Shown: positions 45,099 through 53,462 of the stretch, piece after piece | Layout of the letters: each line of letters begins with the position of its first letter | How positions within the stretch are numbered: position 1 is the first letter of the stretch | DNA from: Pseudomonas taiwanensis | GTDB lineage: Bacteria; Pseudomonadota; Gammaproteobacteria; Pseudomonadales; Pseudomonadaceae | Direction: 5' to 3' | NCBI RefSeq assembly: GCF_013393345.1 | Contig: NZ_QJRF01000033.1 | Span: forward strand, 98,208 to 162,207 | Length of the DNA: 64,000 bases | Made by a program: the position numbers and the translations under genes | The notes under the pieces: model-generated | What the model saw: only the letters and a program-made list of their open reading frames with translations | The model's database searches: none | Told to the model about the DNA's origin: nothing

Positions 45099-45842
45099 TC
45101 AGATACGGCGCATACGAGCCAGGGTGCGTTGCACCAGGCCGACGGATTTGCTGCTGGCACCGCCCTGGGCATCCCAGGAGAGGCGTCGTTCGAGGCCGCT
45201 TTGCATCCAGGTCAGGGTGTAGACCATGACGAGGTAGTAAACGAGGGCGACGGCGTAGTACTCGGAGAACTGGAAGGTGGTGGAGACCGTCTGCGAGGTG
45301 ACTGCCATCAGTTCCTGCAGGGAGATGACCGACGCCAGCGAGGTGATCTTCAGCAGGGTGATGAATTCGTTGGCCGTTGGCGGCACGGCGATGCGCGCGG
45401 CCTGGGGCATGATGACGTAACGGAAGGTGTGCCAGCGCGACAGGCCCAGGGCGTGGCCCGCGGCGTACTGACCCTTGTCGACGGCCTTCAGCGCGGCGCG
45501 GTTGATCTCCACCTGGTAGGCGGCTTCGTTGAGCGACAGGGCGATCCAGGCGGCGATGAAGGGGGTGAACCACTCTTCACGGAACACCGGGAAGAACTGC
45601 GGCAGGGCGTTCCACACGAACAGCAGTTGCAGCAGGGTCGGCGCGCCACGGAAGACGCTGAGAACCCCGCGCAGGGAGCTGCGCCAGACGCTCGGCGGAC
45701 CGTCCAGGGCCAGGGCGCAAGGAATGGAAATGAGGATACCCACCGAGTGGGACACCAGCGCCAGGATCAGGGTGATGCAGGCACCGCGGAAAAAGTGCCA
45801 GGACGTCAGGGCGTCCCAGAAGACAGTCACATCGAAGTTCAT
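45099..45842 (-). CDS. Amino acid ABC transporter permease
   Basis: 247 residues with about five membrane segments and the HisM/GlnP motif: [20 protein letters not shown] at the start, [18 protein letters not shown], and the EAA loop [44 protein letters not shown]. Only one permease is encoded, so it probably forms a homodimer. Works with the binding protein upstream and ATPase downstream. Confidence 0.93.
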   Translation of the reverse strand: MNFDVTVFWDALTSWHFFRGACITLILALVSHSVGILISIPCALALDGPPSVWRSSLRGVLSVFRGAPTLLQLLFVWNALPQFFPVFREEWFTPFIAAWIALSLNEAAYQVEINRAALKAVDKGQYAAGHALGLSRWHTFRYVIMPQAARIAVPPTANEFITLLKITSLASVISLQELMAVTSQTVSTTFQFSEYYAVALVYYLVMVYTLTWMQSGLERRLSWDAQGGASSKSVGLVQRTLARMRRI

Positions 45843-45920
45843 GTACGTGTCCTGCGTGAATGAAAGCGTGCCGTTGCACCCTCTCCCGCAAGCGAGAGAG
45901 GGGCGGGCGGTTGGCCGTGC

Positions 45921-46745
45921 TTACTGCGCGGCGGTTTCCAGGTTGGCTGGATCGAGCTTCCATTTCTCGGCGATGGCCTTGAGGGTTCCATCGGCCTTCA
46001 GAGCAGACACGGCGTCCTGGACGGCCTGCTTGTCTTCCGGGTTCGGACGCATGTAGGCGCCGAAGATGTCCTTCTCGGGGAAGGCGTAGAGGGTCTTGAA
46101 CTGACCGGGGGTCTGCAGTTCGCGGTAGGCCAGTTCGGTGTCCTGGGACAGGCCGGCGGCGGCGCGGCCTACCAGCACTTGCTGGGCGACGTCGCTGCCT
46201 TTCGGGTAGGTCTGCAGCACGGCCGGGGTCTTGCCAGCGGCCTTCAGGTCGGCGTTGAGCTTTTCCATGATGGTCACGTAGCGGGTGCCGGACTGCACCG
46301 CGACCACCTTGCCGGACAGGTCGTCCAGGCTGTTCAGCTTGAGATCGCCCTTGCCGCTGCCGAAGACGATGGTGGCGCTAGACAAGTAAGGCACGGCGTT
46401 CAGCTTCTGGACGCGTTCCGGGGTGATCAGGGTGCCGCTGATGACCGCATCGCAACGCTTGGCATCCAGGCCCGGCAGCAGGCCGGTGAACTCGGTGACG
46501 ATGAAGCGCGGTTTGACGCCCCAGTGCTTGGCCAGCGCGCGGATCAGGTCCGCGTCGAAGCCGCTGGGCTCGCGGTCACCGGTTTTCTCGAAGAACTCCA
46601 GCGGCGGGAAGGTCGGGTCGGAACAGACCTGGAAGCTTCCCGAACTCACGAACGAAGGTTTGCCGTCGGCGGCCATCGCGCCACCGCTGAGGGTGGCGGC
46701 GAAGAGACCGGCGAGGGCAAACAGTTTCAGCGGACGATTGGTCAT
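45921..46745 (-). CDS. Amino acid ABC transporter substrate-binding protein
   Basis: 274 residues with signal peptide MTNRPLKLFALAGLFAATLSGGAMA. Family 3 binding protein pattern: FQVCSDPTFPPLEFFEKTG, PSGFDADLIRALAKHWGVKP, GLLPGLDAKRCDAVISGTLITPER, LSGKVVAVQSGTRYV, and a C-terminal ALKADGTLKAIAEKWKLD. It captures a polar solute in the periplasm. Given the gbuA context, 4-guanidinobutyrate or a basic amino acid is likely, but ligand residues cannot prove this. Confidence 0.93.
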   Translation of the reverse strand: MTNRPLKLFALAGLFAATLSGGAMAADGKPSFVSSGSFQVCSDPTFPPLEFFEKTGDREPSGFDADLIRALAKHWGVKPRFIVTEFTGLLPGLDAKRCDAVISGTLITPERVQKLNAVPYLSSATIVFGSGKGDLKLNSLDDLSGKVVAVQSGTRYVTIMEKLNADLKAAGKTPAVLQTYPKGSDVAQQVLVGRAAAGLSQDTELAYRELQTPGQFKTLYAFPEKDIFGAYMRPNPEDKQAVQDAVSALKADGTLKAIAEKWKLDPANLETAAQ

Positions 46746-46824
46746 CGTGTAACTCCTTCAAGGCGTTTTGCAGTGGTTGTTGTTGTTAGGCAGTCGCAAA
46801 AAAGGTGGAGCTGTTTCTTCGTTG

Positions 46825-48345
46825 TTACGCGGCTTCAGGCAAAGCCTGAGCGGACGCTTGGGAAGTCTTGCCCGAGGGGACCCAACGCGGACCTTTGGGA
46901 CCGTAGACGGCGGCCGGTTCCGGGAAGATCGCCAGCAGTACCAGGTACAGCAGGGCGGCCGTGCCCAGAGTGACCGGCAGGCTGATATCGATGCCACCGG
47001 CCAGCTCGCCAAGCGGGCCGACGAACTGGCCCGGGAGGTTCACAAAGCATAGGCCCACCACGGCGCTCGGGATCCAGGCGCCCATGCCGCGCCAGTTCCA
47101 GCCGTTGGTGAACCAGTAGCGGCCGCCGGACTGGCCACGGGTGAAGACCTGCAGGTCGTCCGGGCAGTAGAAGCCGCGGCGGATGATCAGGCCGAGGATC
47201 ATGATCACCATCCAGGGGCTGGTGCAGGTGATGATCAGCACGGCGAAGGTGGACACGCTCTGCACCAGGTTGAAGGCGAAGCGGCCGATGAAGATGAAGC
47301 CGATGGACAGCACGCCGATCATCACGGTGGCCTGCACACGGTTGAGCAGGCGCGGGAAGACCGAAGACATGTCGAGGCCGGTGCCGTAGAGCGAAGTGGT
47401 GCCGGTGGACATGCCGCCGATCACCGCAATCAGGCACACCGGCAGGAAGAACCAGGCCGGGGATACGGCCAGCAGGCCGCCGACGTAGTTGTTCTGCGCG
47501 ATGTAATCCGGGGCCTGCACGGCAACGATGGTCGCGGTGACCAGGCCGAACAGGAAGGGAATCAGGGTGGCGAACTGTGCGGCGATCACGGCCAGCATGA
47601 TGCGCTGCTTCGAGGTTTCACGCGGGATGTAGCGCGACCAGTCGCCGAGGAAGGCGCCGAAGGAAACCGGGTTGCTCATGGCCAGCAGGGCGGCACCGAT
47701 GAACGCGGCCCAGAAGCCTTCCTGACCGAGGTTCACGGAACCGGCGTAGGCTGCGTCGAACGGACCGACGAAGGCGAAGATGCCCAGCAGGAACATGACG
47801 CTGGCGGCCCACACGGCGACCTTGTTCACCAGCAGCATGAAGCGGAAACCGTAGATGCACACCGCGAGTACCAGTACGGCGAACAGGCCGTAGGCCAGGC
47901 CCAGGGTCAGGTCGGTTTCCGGCAGGTCGAACAGGCGCTTGGCACCGCCCACCAGGGCGTCACCGGAACTCCAGACCGACAGCGAGAAGAACGCGATAGC
48001 GGTGAGCAGGGAGAGGAAGGAGCCAACGATACGACCATGCACGCCGAAGTGGGCGCCCGAGGACACCGCGTTGTTGGTGCCGTTGAGTGCGCCGAACACG
48101 CCCATCGGGGCGAGGATCAGCGAACCTACCAGCACGCCCAGCAGGATGGCCCAGAAGCCGGCCTCGAAAGACAGGCCGAAGAGCACCGGGAAGCTGCCGA
48201 GTACGGCGGTGGCGAAGGTGTTTGCACCGCCGAAGATCAGGCGGAACAGGTCCAGGGGGCCGGCATCCCGTTCGTGATCGGGAATCTGCTCGACACCGTG
48301 TGTCTCTATTCGGGTGACTGCGTGATCGTTGTTGTTGTTATGCAT
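46825..48345 (-). CDS. NCS1 family cytosine/purine-type permease
   Basis: 506 residues, about 12 membrane segments, NCS1 nucleobase:cation symporter family. It starts with an Asn-rich tail (MHNNNNDH), then LFRLIFGGANTFATAVLGSFPVLFGLSFEAGFWAILLGV (first segments), GALNGTNNAVSSGAHFGVHGRIVGS, and GAFLGDWSRYIPRETSKQRIM. In Pseudomonas the equivalent gene (PA1419) lies in the gbu locus. Probably imports a guanidino or related nitrogen compound. Members of this family also carry cytosine, allantoin or hydantoins. Confidence 0.93.
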   Translation of the reverse strand: MHNNNNDHAVTRIETHGVEQIPDHERDAGPLDLFRLIFGGANTFATAVLGSFPVLFGLSFEAGFWAILLGVLVGSLILAPMGVFGALNGTNNAVSSGAHFGVHGRIVGSFLSLLTAIAFFSLSVWSSGDALVGGAKRLFDLPETDLTLGLAYGLFAVLVLAVCIYGFRFMLLVNKVAVWAASVMFLLGIFAFVGPFDAAYAGSVNLGQEGFWAAFIGAALLAMSNPVSFGAFLGDWSRYIPRETSKQRIMLAVIAAQFATLIPFLFGLVTATIVAVQAPDYIAQNNYVGGLLAVSPAWFFLPVCLIAVIGGMSTGTTSLYGTGLDMSSVFPRLLNRVQATVMIGVLSIGFIFIGRFAFNLVQSVSTFAVLIITCTSPWMVIMILGLIIRRGFYCPDDLQVFTRGQSGGRYWFTNGWNWRGMGAWIPSAVVGLCFVNLPGQFVGPLGELAGGIDISLPVTLGTAALLYLVLLAIFPEPAAVYGPKGPRWVPSGKTSQASAQALPEAA

Positions 48346-48369
48346 TTCTTACTCTCCCAGGGAGCCTTG

Positions 48370-48777
48370 TCAGGTCGGCGGCAGATGCGCCGGCATGGCC
48401 GACAAGTGCTCGTGACAGGCCAACCAGTGGCCTTCTTCTTGTTGCCGACGGAAAACGATGGTTTCCCGCTCGCGGCTTTCTATGTCTTCACCCTGGATGC
48501 GCAGGCGCGTGGCGACGTCGTGGTAGAAAATCGCCACGTCGCCTTGCAGGCTCACCACGGGGTTGAGGGATTCGCACGCCAGCACCTCGAAACCGTCGCG
48601 CTGCCAGCTTTCCCACAGCTCGCGATAGGCCGCGCGGGTGGGCAGCGGCTTGTCACAGGTGTGGAAGACGAAGCTGGCGTCTTCGCTGAAGGCAGCGAAG
48701 TAGGCTTCGGTATCGTTCGCGGCGAAGGCGGCCACCAGCGTGCTGGCGGCCTCCAGGACGTGTTGCTGTTCGCTCAT
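48370..48777 (-). CDS. NTF2-like (DUF4440/SgcJ type) small protein, PA1420-like
   Basis: 135 residues from the ATG at 48777. NTF2-like fold: STLVAAFAANDTEAYFAAFSEDASFVFHT, LPTRAAYRELWESWQRDGFEVL, and VAIFYHDVATRLRIQGEDIESRERETIVFRRQ. Such proteins bind or modify small ligands, with role unknown in this operon. It starts 8 bases after gbuA and is followed closely by the NCS1 permease gene. Confidence 0.85.
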   Translation of the reverse strand: MSEQQHVLEAASTLVAAFAANDTEAYFAAFSEDASFVFHTCDKPLPTRAAYRELWESWQRDGFEVLACESLNPVVSLQGDVAIFYHDVATRLRIQGEDIESRERETIVFRRQQEEGHWLACHEHLSAMPAHLPPT

Positions 48778-48785
48778 GGCTGGAC

Positions 48786-49745
48786 TCAACGACGCTCTAC
48801 GCCCGGCAGGATGCAGAGCATTTCGTAGAGCAGGTTGGCGCCCAGCAGCGAGGTGTTGCCGGTGGTGTCGTAGGGCGGGGAGACTTCGACCAGGTCGCAG
48901 CCGATGACGTCCAGGCCCTGGCAGCCACGGATGATTTCCATCGCCTGGATGGTGGTCAGGCCGCCGATTTCCGGGGTGCCGGTACCGGGCGCCCAGGCCG
49001 GGTCGATGCCGTCGATGTCGAAGGAGAGGTAAACCGGGCCGCCGCCGACTTTCTCGCGGACTTCGGCCATCAGCGGAGCCAGCGACTTGTGCCAGCACTC
49101 TTCGGCCTGCACCACGCGGAAGCCCTGCTTGCGGCTCCAGTTGAAGTCTTCGGCGGTGTAGCCCTGGGCACGCAGGCCGATCTGCACCACGCGGTCGCAA
49201 TCCAGCAGGCCTTCTTCCACGGCGCGGCGGAAGGTGGTGCCGTGTGCGATCTTCTCGCCGAACATGTTGTCGTTGACGTCAGCGTGGGCGTCAATGTGCA
49301 CCAGGCCCACCTTGCCGTGCACCTTGTTGATGGCACGCAGGATCGGCAGGGTGATGGTGTGGTCGCCGCCCAGGGTCAGCGGGACGATGCCGTGGCCGAG
49401 GATGCGGTCGTATTCCTGCTCGATGATGCGCACGGCTTCCAGCAGGTTGAAGGTGTTGATGGCCACGTCGCCGATGTCGGCCACGTTCAGCGAATCGAAG
49501 GGGGCAGCGCCGGTCGCCATGTTGTACGGGCGGATCATCACCGATTCGGCGCGGATCTGGCGCGGGCCGAAGCGGGTACCGGAACGCAGGGAAGTACCGA
49601 TGTCCAGCGGAACGCCGACGAAGGCGGCATCCAGGGCATTGAGTTCTTCAGGGGATTGGATGTGCGGCAGACGCATCATGGTGGCGATACCGCCGAAACG
49701 GGGCATCTCATTGCCGCCCAGGGGCTGATGGAGTTTTTTGTCCAC
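48786..49745 (-). CDS. gbuA: Guanidinobutyrase / agmatinase-family ureohydrolase
   Basis: 319 residues, starting MDKKLHQPLGGNEMPRFGGIATMMRLPH, as in P. aeruginosa GbuA. Mn-binding motifs are complete: LTLGGDHTITLPI, VHIDAHADVND (DAHxD) and SFDIDGIDPAWAPGTGTPE (DxD). It hydrolyses 4-guanidinobutyrate to urea and GABA, a step of arginine or agmatine-related catabolism. First gene of an eight-gene operon with transporters; divergent from gbuR. The related 3-guanidinopropionase GpuA is the main alternative, but gene order favours GbuA. Confidence 0.93.
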   Translation of the reverse strand: MDKKLHQPLGGNEMPRFGGIATMMRLPHIQSPEELNALDAAFVGVPLDIGTSLRSGTRFGPRQIRAESVMIRPYNMATGAAPFDSLNVADIGDVAINTFNLLEAVRIIEQEYDRILGHGIVPLTLGGDHTITLPILRAINKVHGKVGLVHIDAHADVNDNMFGEKIAHGTTFRRAVEEGLLDCDRVVQIGLRAQGYTAEDFNWSRKQGFRVVQAEECWHKSLAPLMAEVREKVGGGPVYLSFDIDGIDPAWAPGTGTPEIGGLTTIQAMEIIRGCQGLDVIGCDLVEVSPPYDTTGNTSLLGANLLYEMLCILPGVERR

Positions 49746-49899
49746 GGGGTGGCCTCACGGTTGTTGTGGTTGTAGGTAGTTGGCGGATTCTGGTGACAGT
49801 GCCATCACGAACAAATCGCTGGCGGCAAATAATTACTTCAAGGATTTCTAAACTATCGGGAGCGGGTACACTGCCGCGGCTGGTGGGGACACCGGCTCT

Positions 49900-49998
49900 T
49901 GTGGGGGCGAATTCATTCGCTAAGGGACGCGCAGCGGCCCCATGAGAAATTGCATTGGCAGGCCTGCGGCCTGCTCAGCGAATGAATTCGCCCCCACA
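49900..49998. repeat. REP doublet, GGGGGCGAATTC family, copy 4
   Basis: Left arm TGTGGGGGCGAATTCATTCG, right arm GAATGAATTCGCCCCCACA, inner hairpin GCAGGCCTGCGGCCTGC. Unusually, it lies between two divergent genes (gbuA and gbuR), 41 bases before the gbuR start, so it is in a promoter region and not at a 3' end. Confidence 0.9.
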
Positions 49999-50039
49999 GG
50001 AAGGGACCCGGCATCGTTCTCGGCCAATCTGGAGCCCCC

Positions 50040-50933
50040 ATGTCCACCCCCATGCCCGACCTGAAACTCCTGCGCATCTTCGCCAGCGTGGTCCGCAACC
50101 AGGGTTTTGCCGCTGCGCAGCAGGAGCTGAACCTCTCTACTTCGGCCATCAGCACCTACATGAGTCAGCTGGAAGGACAGGTGGGCCTGACCCTCTGCCA
50201 TCGCGGCCGTGGTGGGTTCAGCCTGACCAGCAAGGGCGAGCTGTACTACCAGGAAACCCTGCGCCTGCTGGGCGAACTGGAAAGCTTCGAGCGCTACTCC
50301 GCGTCCCTCAAGGGCGAGCTGCGCGGCACGCTGAACCTGGGCGTGCTCGACTCCACCGTGGGCGATCCGTCTCTGCCGCTGGCCGAGGTGATCGGCGCCT
50401 ACAGCCAGGAGCACGCCGCAGTGCACCTGCACCTCTCGGTGATGAGCCCCTACGACCTGCAGCTGGGTGTGCTGGACAACCGCCTGGACCTTGCCATCGG
50501 CGCCTTCTCCACGCGTATGAACGGCCTGGTCTACCAGCCGCTCTACCGCGAGCAGCACTGGCTCTACTGCAGCGAGCGGCACCCGCTGTACAGCGAACGG
50601 CGCATTCCTGCCGAACTCATCACCCAGCAGCGCATGGTGGGGCGTGGTTACTGGAGCCAGGCAGAACTGGCGCGCCACGGCTTCAAGCACAGCGCGGCAA
50701 CGGTGGAGTCCATGGAGGCGCAACTGATCCTGGTGCTGTCCGGCGCCTACATCGGCTACCTGCCGGAGCACTACGCTCACCCCTGGGTGGAGCAGAAGCG
50801 CCTGCGCGCCCTGCTGCCGGCCACCTTCGGCTACCAGGCGCCGTTCTCCATGATCCTGCGCCGGGGCCGCGCCAAGGAACCGTTGATCCTCACCTTCCGC
50901 GACCTGCTGCGGGCGCAGTTGAACCTGCGCTGA
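50040..50933 (+). CDS. gbuR: LysR family regulator of the guanidinobutyrate operon
   Basis: 297 residues. HTH domain MPDLKLLRIFASVVRNQGFAAAQQELNLSTSAISTYMSQLEGQVGLTLCHRGRGGFSLTSKG, then a LysR effector domain (LNLGVLDSTVGDPSLPLAEVIGAY). The QGFAAAQQELNLSTSAISTYM motif and position beside gbuA match GbuR (PA1422). It activates gbuA when 4-guanidinobutyrate is present (known for P. aeruginosa). Confidence 0.92.
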   Translation: MSTPMPDLKLLRIFASVVRNQGFAAAQQELNLSTSAISTYMSQLEGQVGLTLCHRGRGGFSLTSKGELYYQETLRLLGELESFERYSASLKGELRGTLNLGVLDSTVGDPSLPLAEVIGAYSQEHAAVHLHLSVMSPYDLQLGVLDNRLDLAIGAFSTRMNGLVYQPLYREQHWLYCSERHPLYSERRIPAELITQQRMVGRGYWSQAELARHGFKHSAATVESMEAQLILVLSGAYIGYLPEHYAHPWVEQKRLRALLPATFGYQAPFSMILRRGRAKEPLILTFRDLLRAQLNLR

Positions 50934-50991
50934 GGTTCCCGGATGTAACCCGGATGCCCTGTGGCAAAATGCGTCTCCCAGGAGACCCCTC

Positions 50992-51591
50992 ATGCCCCGC
51001 CCGAGTTGCCCGCGCTGCCAGCGCCCCGAATCCCACTGCCTGTGCCCGCTGATTCCTCACCTGGCGAGCCGCACCCGCGTGCTGCTGTTGCAGCATCCGA
51101 GCGAGGTGAGCCATGCACTGAACACCGCGCGCCTGGCCGCCCTGGGGCTGGCGAATGCAGAACTGCGCGTGGGCGAGCGCTTCACCGATCTGGCCGAGAC
51201 ATTCGCCGATACCCGTTATCGCGCCTGCCTGCTGTTCCCTGGTGATGATGCCCGCCCCGTAGCGGAAGTGGCCGGTGACGACGACCCGCGGCCGCTCCTG
51301 CTGGTGGTGCCCGACGGCACCTGGCGCAAGGCGCGCAAGCTGCTCTATCTCAACCCCGAGCTGGAAGCCTTGCCCAGAGTGACCCTGCCCGACGGCCTGA
51401 CCTCCCGCTACCGCCTGCGCAAGGCGCCGATGGCCGGGGCGCTTTCCACCCTCGAAGCCATCGTTACTGCCCTCGACATCCTCGAAACGCCCACGCGATA
51501 CGACGACCTGCTACGGCCGTTCGAAGCGCTGATCCAGGGCCAGATTGAAGCGATGGGGGAGGAGACCTTCAGGAAAAATCACACCCAGTAG
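50992..51591 (+). CDS. tRNA-uridine aminocarboxypropyltransferase (DTW domain)
   Basis: 199 residues. N-terminal zinc motif CPRCQRPESHCLC, then LLLQHPSEVSHALNTARL and the DTW core LLLVVPDGTWRKARKLLYLNP (here DGTW), then SRYRLRKAPMAGALSTLEAI. DTW proteins (YfiP/TapT) transfer the 3-amino-3-carboxypropyl group from S-adenosylmethionine to uridine in tRNA (acp3U). The last stop TAG (51589-51591) is part of the first unit of the 151-base repeat, so the repeat array begins inside the gene's end. Confidence 0.92.
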   Translation: MPRPSCPRCQRPESHCLCPLIPHLASRTRVLLLQHPSEVSHALNTARLAALGLANAELRVGERFTDLAETFADTRYRACLLFPGDDARPVAEVAGDDDPRPLLLVVPDGTWRKARKLLYLNPELEALPRVTLPDGLTSRYRLRKAPMAGALSTLEAIVTALDILETPTRYDDLLRPFEALIQGQIEAMGEETFRKNHTQ

Positions 51592-51999
51592 GTTGGTCCG
51601 AGCTACGCGAGGCCCAACGATCCAGAGTCGGACTTCGCGTGTTGGGCTTCGCTTCGCTCTGCGCCAACCTACGGGCGCTCGGAATCGCCGGTCGTGTGGC
51701 TACTCCAACCTACGGAATGTCCGAAAGAATCACGCCCAGTAGGTTGGTCCGAGCTACGCGAGGCCCAACGATCCAGATGCGGACATCGCGTGTTGGGCTT
51801 CGCTTCGCTCTGCGCCAACCTACGGGTGCTCGGAATCGCCGGTCGTGTGGCTACTCCAATCTACGGAATGTCCAGAAGAACCACTCCCAGTAGGTTGGTC
51901 CGAGCTACGCGAGGCCCAACGATCCAGAGTCGGACTTCGCGTGTTGGGCTTCGCTTCGCTCTGTACCAACCTACGGGCGCTCGGAATCGCCGGTCGTGT
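51588..51999. repeat. Tandem repeat, 151-bp period, about 2.7 copies
   Basis: Units begin GTAGGTTGGTCCGAGCTACG at 51588, 51739 and 51890, exactly 151 bases apart. Each holds the inverted pair GCGAGGCCCAACGATCC and GTGTTGGGCTTCGC ... CCAACCTACG, followed by a unique tail TCGGAATCGCCGGTCGTGTG. The third copy lacks the final 40 bases. Short open frames across it code for the same peptide repeatedly and are not genes. Confidence 0.9.
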
Positions 52000-52084
52000 G
52001 TAGGGTGGATGACGCTCTTTTCATCCACCATCGGTACCATGTCGGACTCCGATCGGTGGAAATGAAAAGCGATTTCCACCCTAC
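52000..52084. repeat. GTAGGGTGGA-type inverted repeat
   Basis: Ends GTAGGGTGGATGACG and GATTTCCACCCTAC with an inner TTTTCATCCACC / GGTGGAAATGAAAA pair. A different REP-like family that directly follows the 151-base tandem array and ends 14 bases before the stop of the HlyD gene. Together these repeats fill the 507-base gap 51592-52098. Confidence 0.75.
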
Positions 52085-52098
52085 GGAATGTCCCAGTC

Positions 52099-53451
52099 CT
52101 AGCGTTCCCGCATTGCTTCCTGCCGCGCTTTCAGCACCGGCTTCAGCAGGTAATCCAGCACGCTCTTCTGGCCGGTGATGATGTCCACCGTGGCGACCAT
52201 GCCGGGGATGATCAGCAGCGGGTGGTCGTCCTTGCCCAGGTGATTCTTCTCGGTGCGCACCTGGATCAGGTAGAAGCTCTTGCCTTCCTCATCCTGGATG
52301 GTGTCGGCGCTGATCAGCTCCAGGCCTGCCTTGAGCCCGCCGTAGATGGTGTAGTCGTAGGCGGTGAACTTGACCATGGCTTTCTGGCCGGGATGGAGGA
52401 AGGCCACGTCCTGGGGACGGATGCGCGCCTCGATCAGCAGACTGTCTTCCAGAGGCACCACTTCCACCAGGTCGCTGCCGGGCTGGACCACACCGCCGAT
52501 GGTGTTGACCTTGAGCTGCTTGATCACGCCGTGCACCGGCGAGACCACAGTGGTGCGGCTGACGCGGTCGTCGATGGCCTTGCTGGTGGAGGTGATCTTC
52601 GACAGTTCAGTGCGTGCTTCGTTGAGTTCCTTGAAAGCGTCGGAGCGGAACGAAAGCCGGCTTTCCTCCATCTTCCGTTCGATCTCCGACACCGCTGATT
52701 CAGCGCGAGGAATGGCCAGGTTGGTGGCCTCCAGTTCACCTCGGGTTTCCACGGCACTGCGCTGCAGGCGGAGGATTTCCACCTGGGAGATGGCGCCGGC
52801 CTTCACCAGCGGCTGGGACATGTTCAGCTCCTGCTGGATCAGCCCGAGGCTGGAGCGGTATTGCTGGCTCTTGGAGCGGAATTCGGCGAGTTCCTGCTTC
52901 TTCTGGCGTAACTGCTCGCTGAGGATGCGCTGCTCGCTTTCCAGGCGAGCGGTGCGCGCCTGGAAGAGGGATTTCTCGTCTTCAGCCAGTTGCGGCGCGT
53001 CGTGGGTGATCTCCCCGGGCAGCGCCATTTCGCGGCCTTCGGCCTCCGCCGACAGGCGTTCCACCTTGGCCGTCAGCGCGAGTCGGTCCGCTTCGCTCTC
53101 GCCCTTGTTGGAGCGGAAGCGGGTGTCGTCCAGACGCAGCAGCACGGTGCCCTTGTCCACCACCTGGCCTTCGCGCACGAGAATCTCCGAGACGATGCCG
53201 CCTTCGAGGTTCTGGATGATCTGCACCTTGCTGGAGGGGATGGCCTTGCCCTCGCCGGTGGTGACTTCATCGAGCACCGCGAAATGCGCCCAGACCAGCG
53301 CCACCAGCAGCAGCGTGCAGGCCACCCAGACGGTGACGCGGGTCGCCCGCGGTGAATCCTCCGCCATGGCGCCGGCCACTTCCGGCATGAACTCGGCGTC
53401 ACTGCGATCACGGCGGCCGAAGTAGGAGTTGGGCGATTCTGCGCTGGCCAT
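52099..53451 (-). CDS. Type I secretion periplasmic adaptor (HlyD family, LapC-like)
   Basis: 450 residues. One N-terminal membrane segment (VTVWVACTLLLVALVWAHFAVLDEVTTGEGKAIPS), a biotinyl-lipoyl half (VQIIQNLEGGIVSEILVREGQVVDKGTVLLRLDDT), long coiled-coil hairpins (residues about 100-290), the second lipoyl half (VVSPVHGVIKQLKVNTIGGVVQPG) and a beta-barrel end. It bridges the inner-membrane ABC exporter to the TolC channel. Last gene of the tolC-ABC-hlyD operon, 11 bases after the ABC gene. The expected cargo is the giant adhesin divergent from this operon. Confidence 0.93.
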   Translation of the reverse strand: MASAESPNSYFGRRDRSDAEFMPEVAGAMAEDSPRATRVTVWVACTLLLVALVWAHFAVLDEVTTGEGKAIPSSKVQIIQNLEGGIVSEILVREGQVVDKGTVLLRLDDTRFRSNKGESEADRLALTAKVERLSAEAEGREMALPGEITHDAPQLAEDEKSLFQARTARLESEQRILSEQLRQKKQELAEFRSKSQQYRSSLGLIQQELNMSQPLVKAGAISQVEILRLQRSAVETRGELEATNLAIPRAESAVSEIERKMEESRLSFRSDAFKELNEARTELSKITSTSKAIDDRVSRTTVVSPVHGVIKQLKVNTIGGVVQPGSDLVEVVPLEDSLLIEARIRPQDVAFLHPGQKAMVKFTAYDYTIYGGLKAGLELISADTIQDEEGKSFYLIQVRTEKNHLGKDDHPLLIIPGMVATVDIITGQKSVLDYLLKPVLKARQEAMRER

Positions 53452-53462
53452 GCTGTGTCTCC

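Noticed and set aside
51588..52000. Possible CRISPR array
   Set aside because: Repeat units are 151 bases with near-identical spacers and long hairpins, and no cas genes are near. It is a REP-type tandem array.
51545..52065. Short frames coding repeated peptides in the 151-base array
   Set aside because: They only translate the repeat; no ribosome sites and no independent support.
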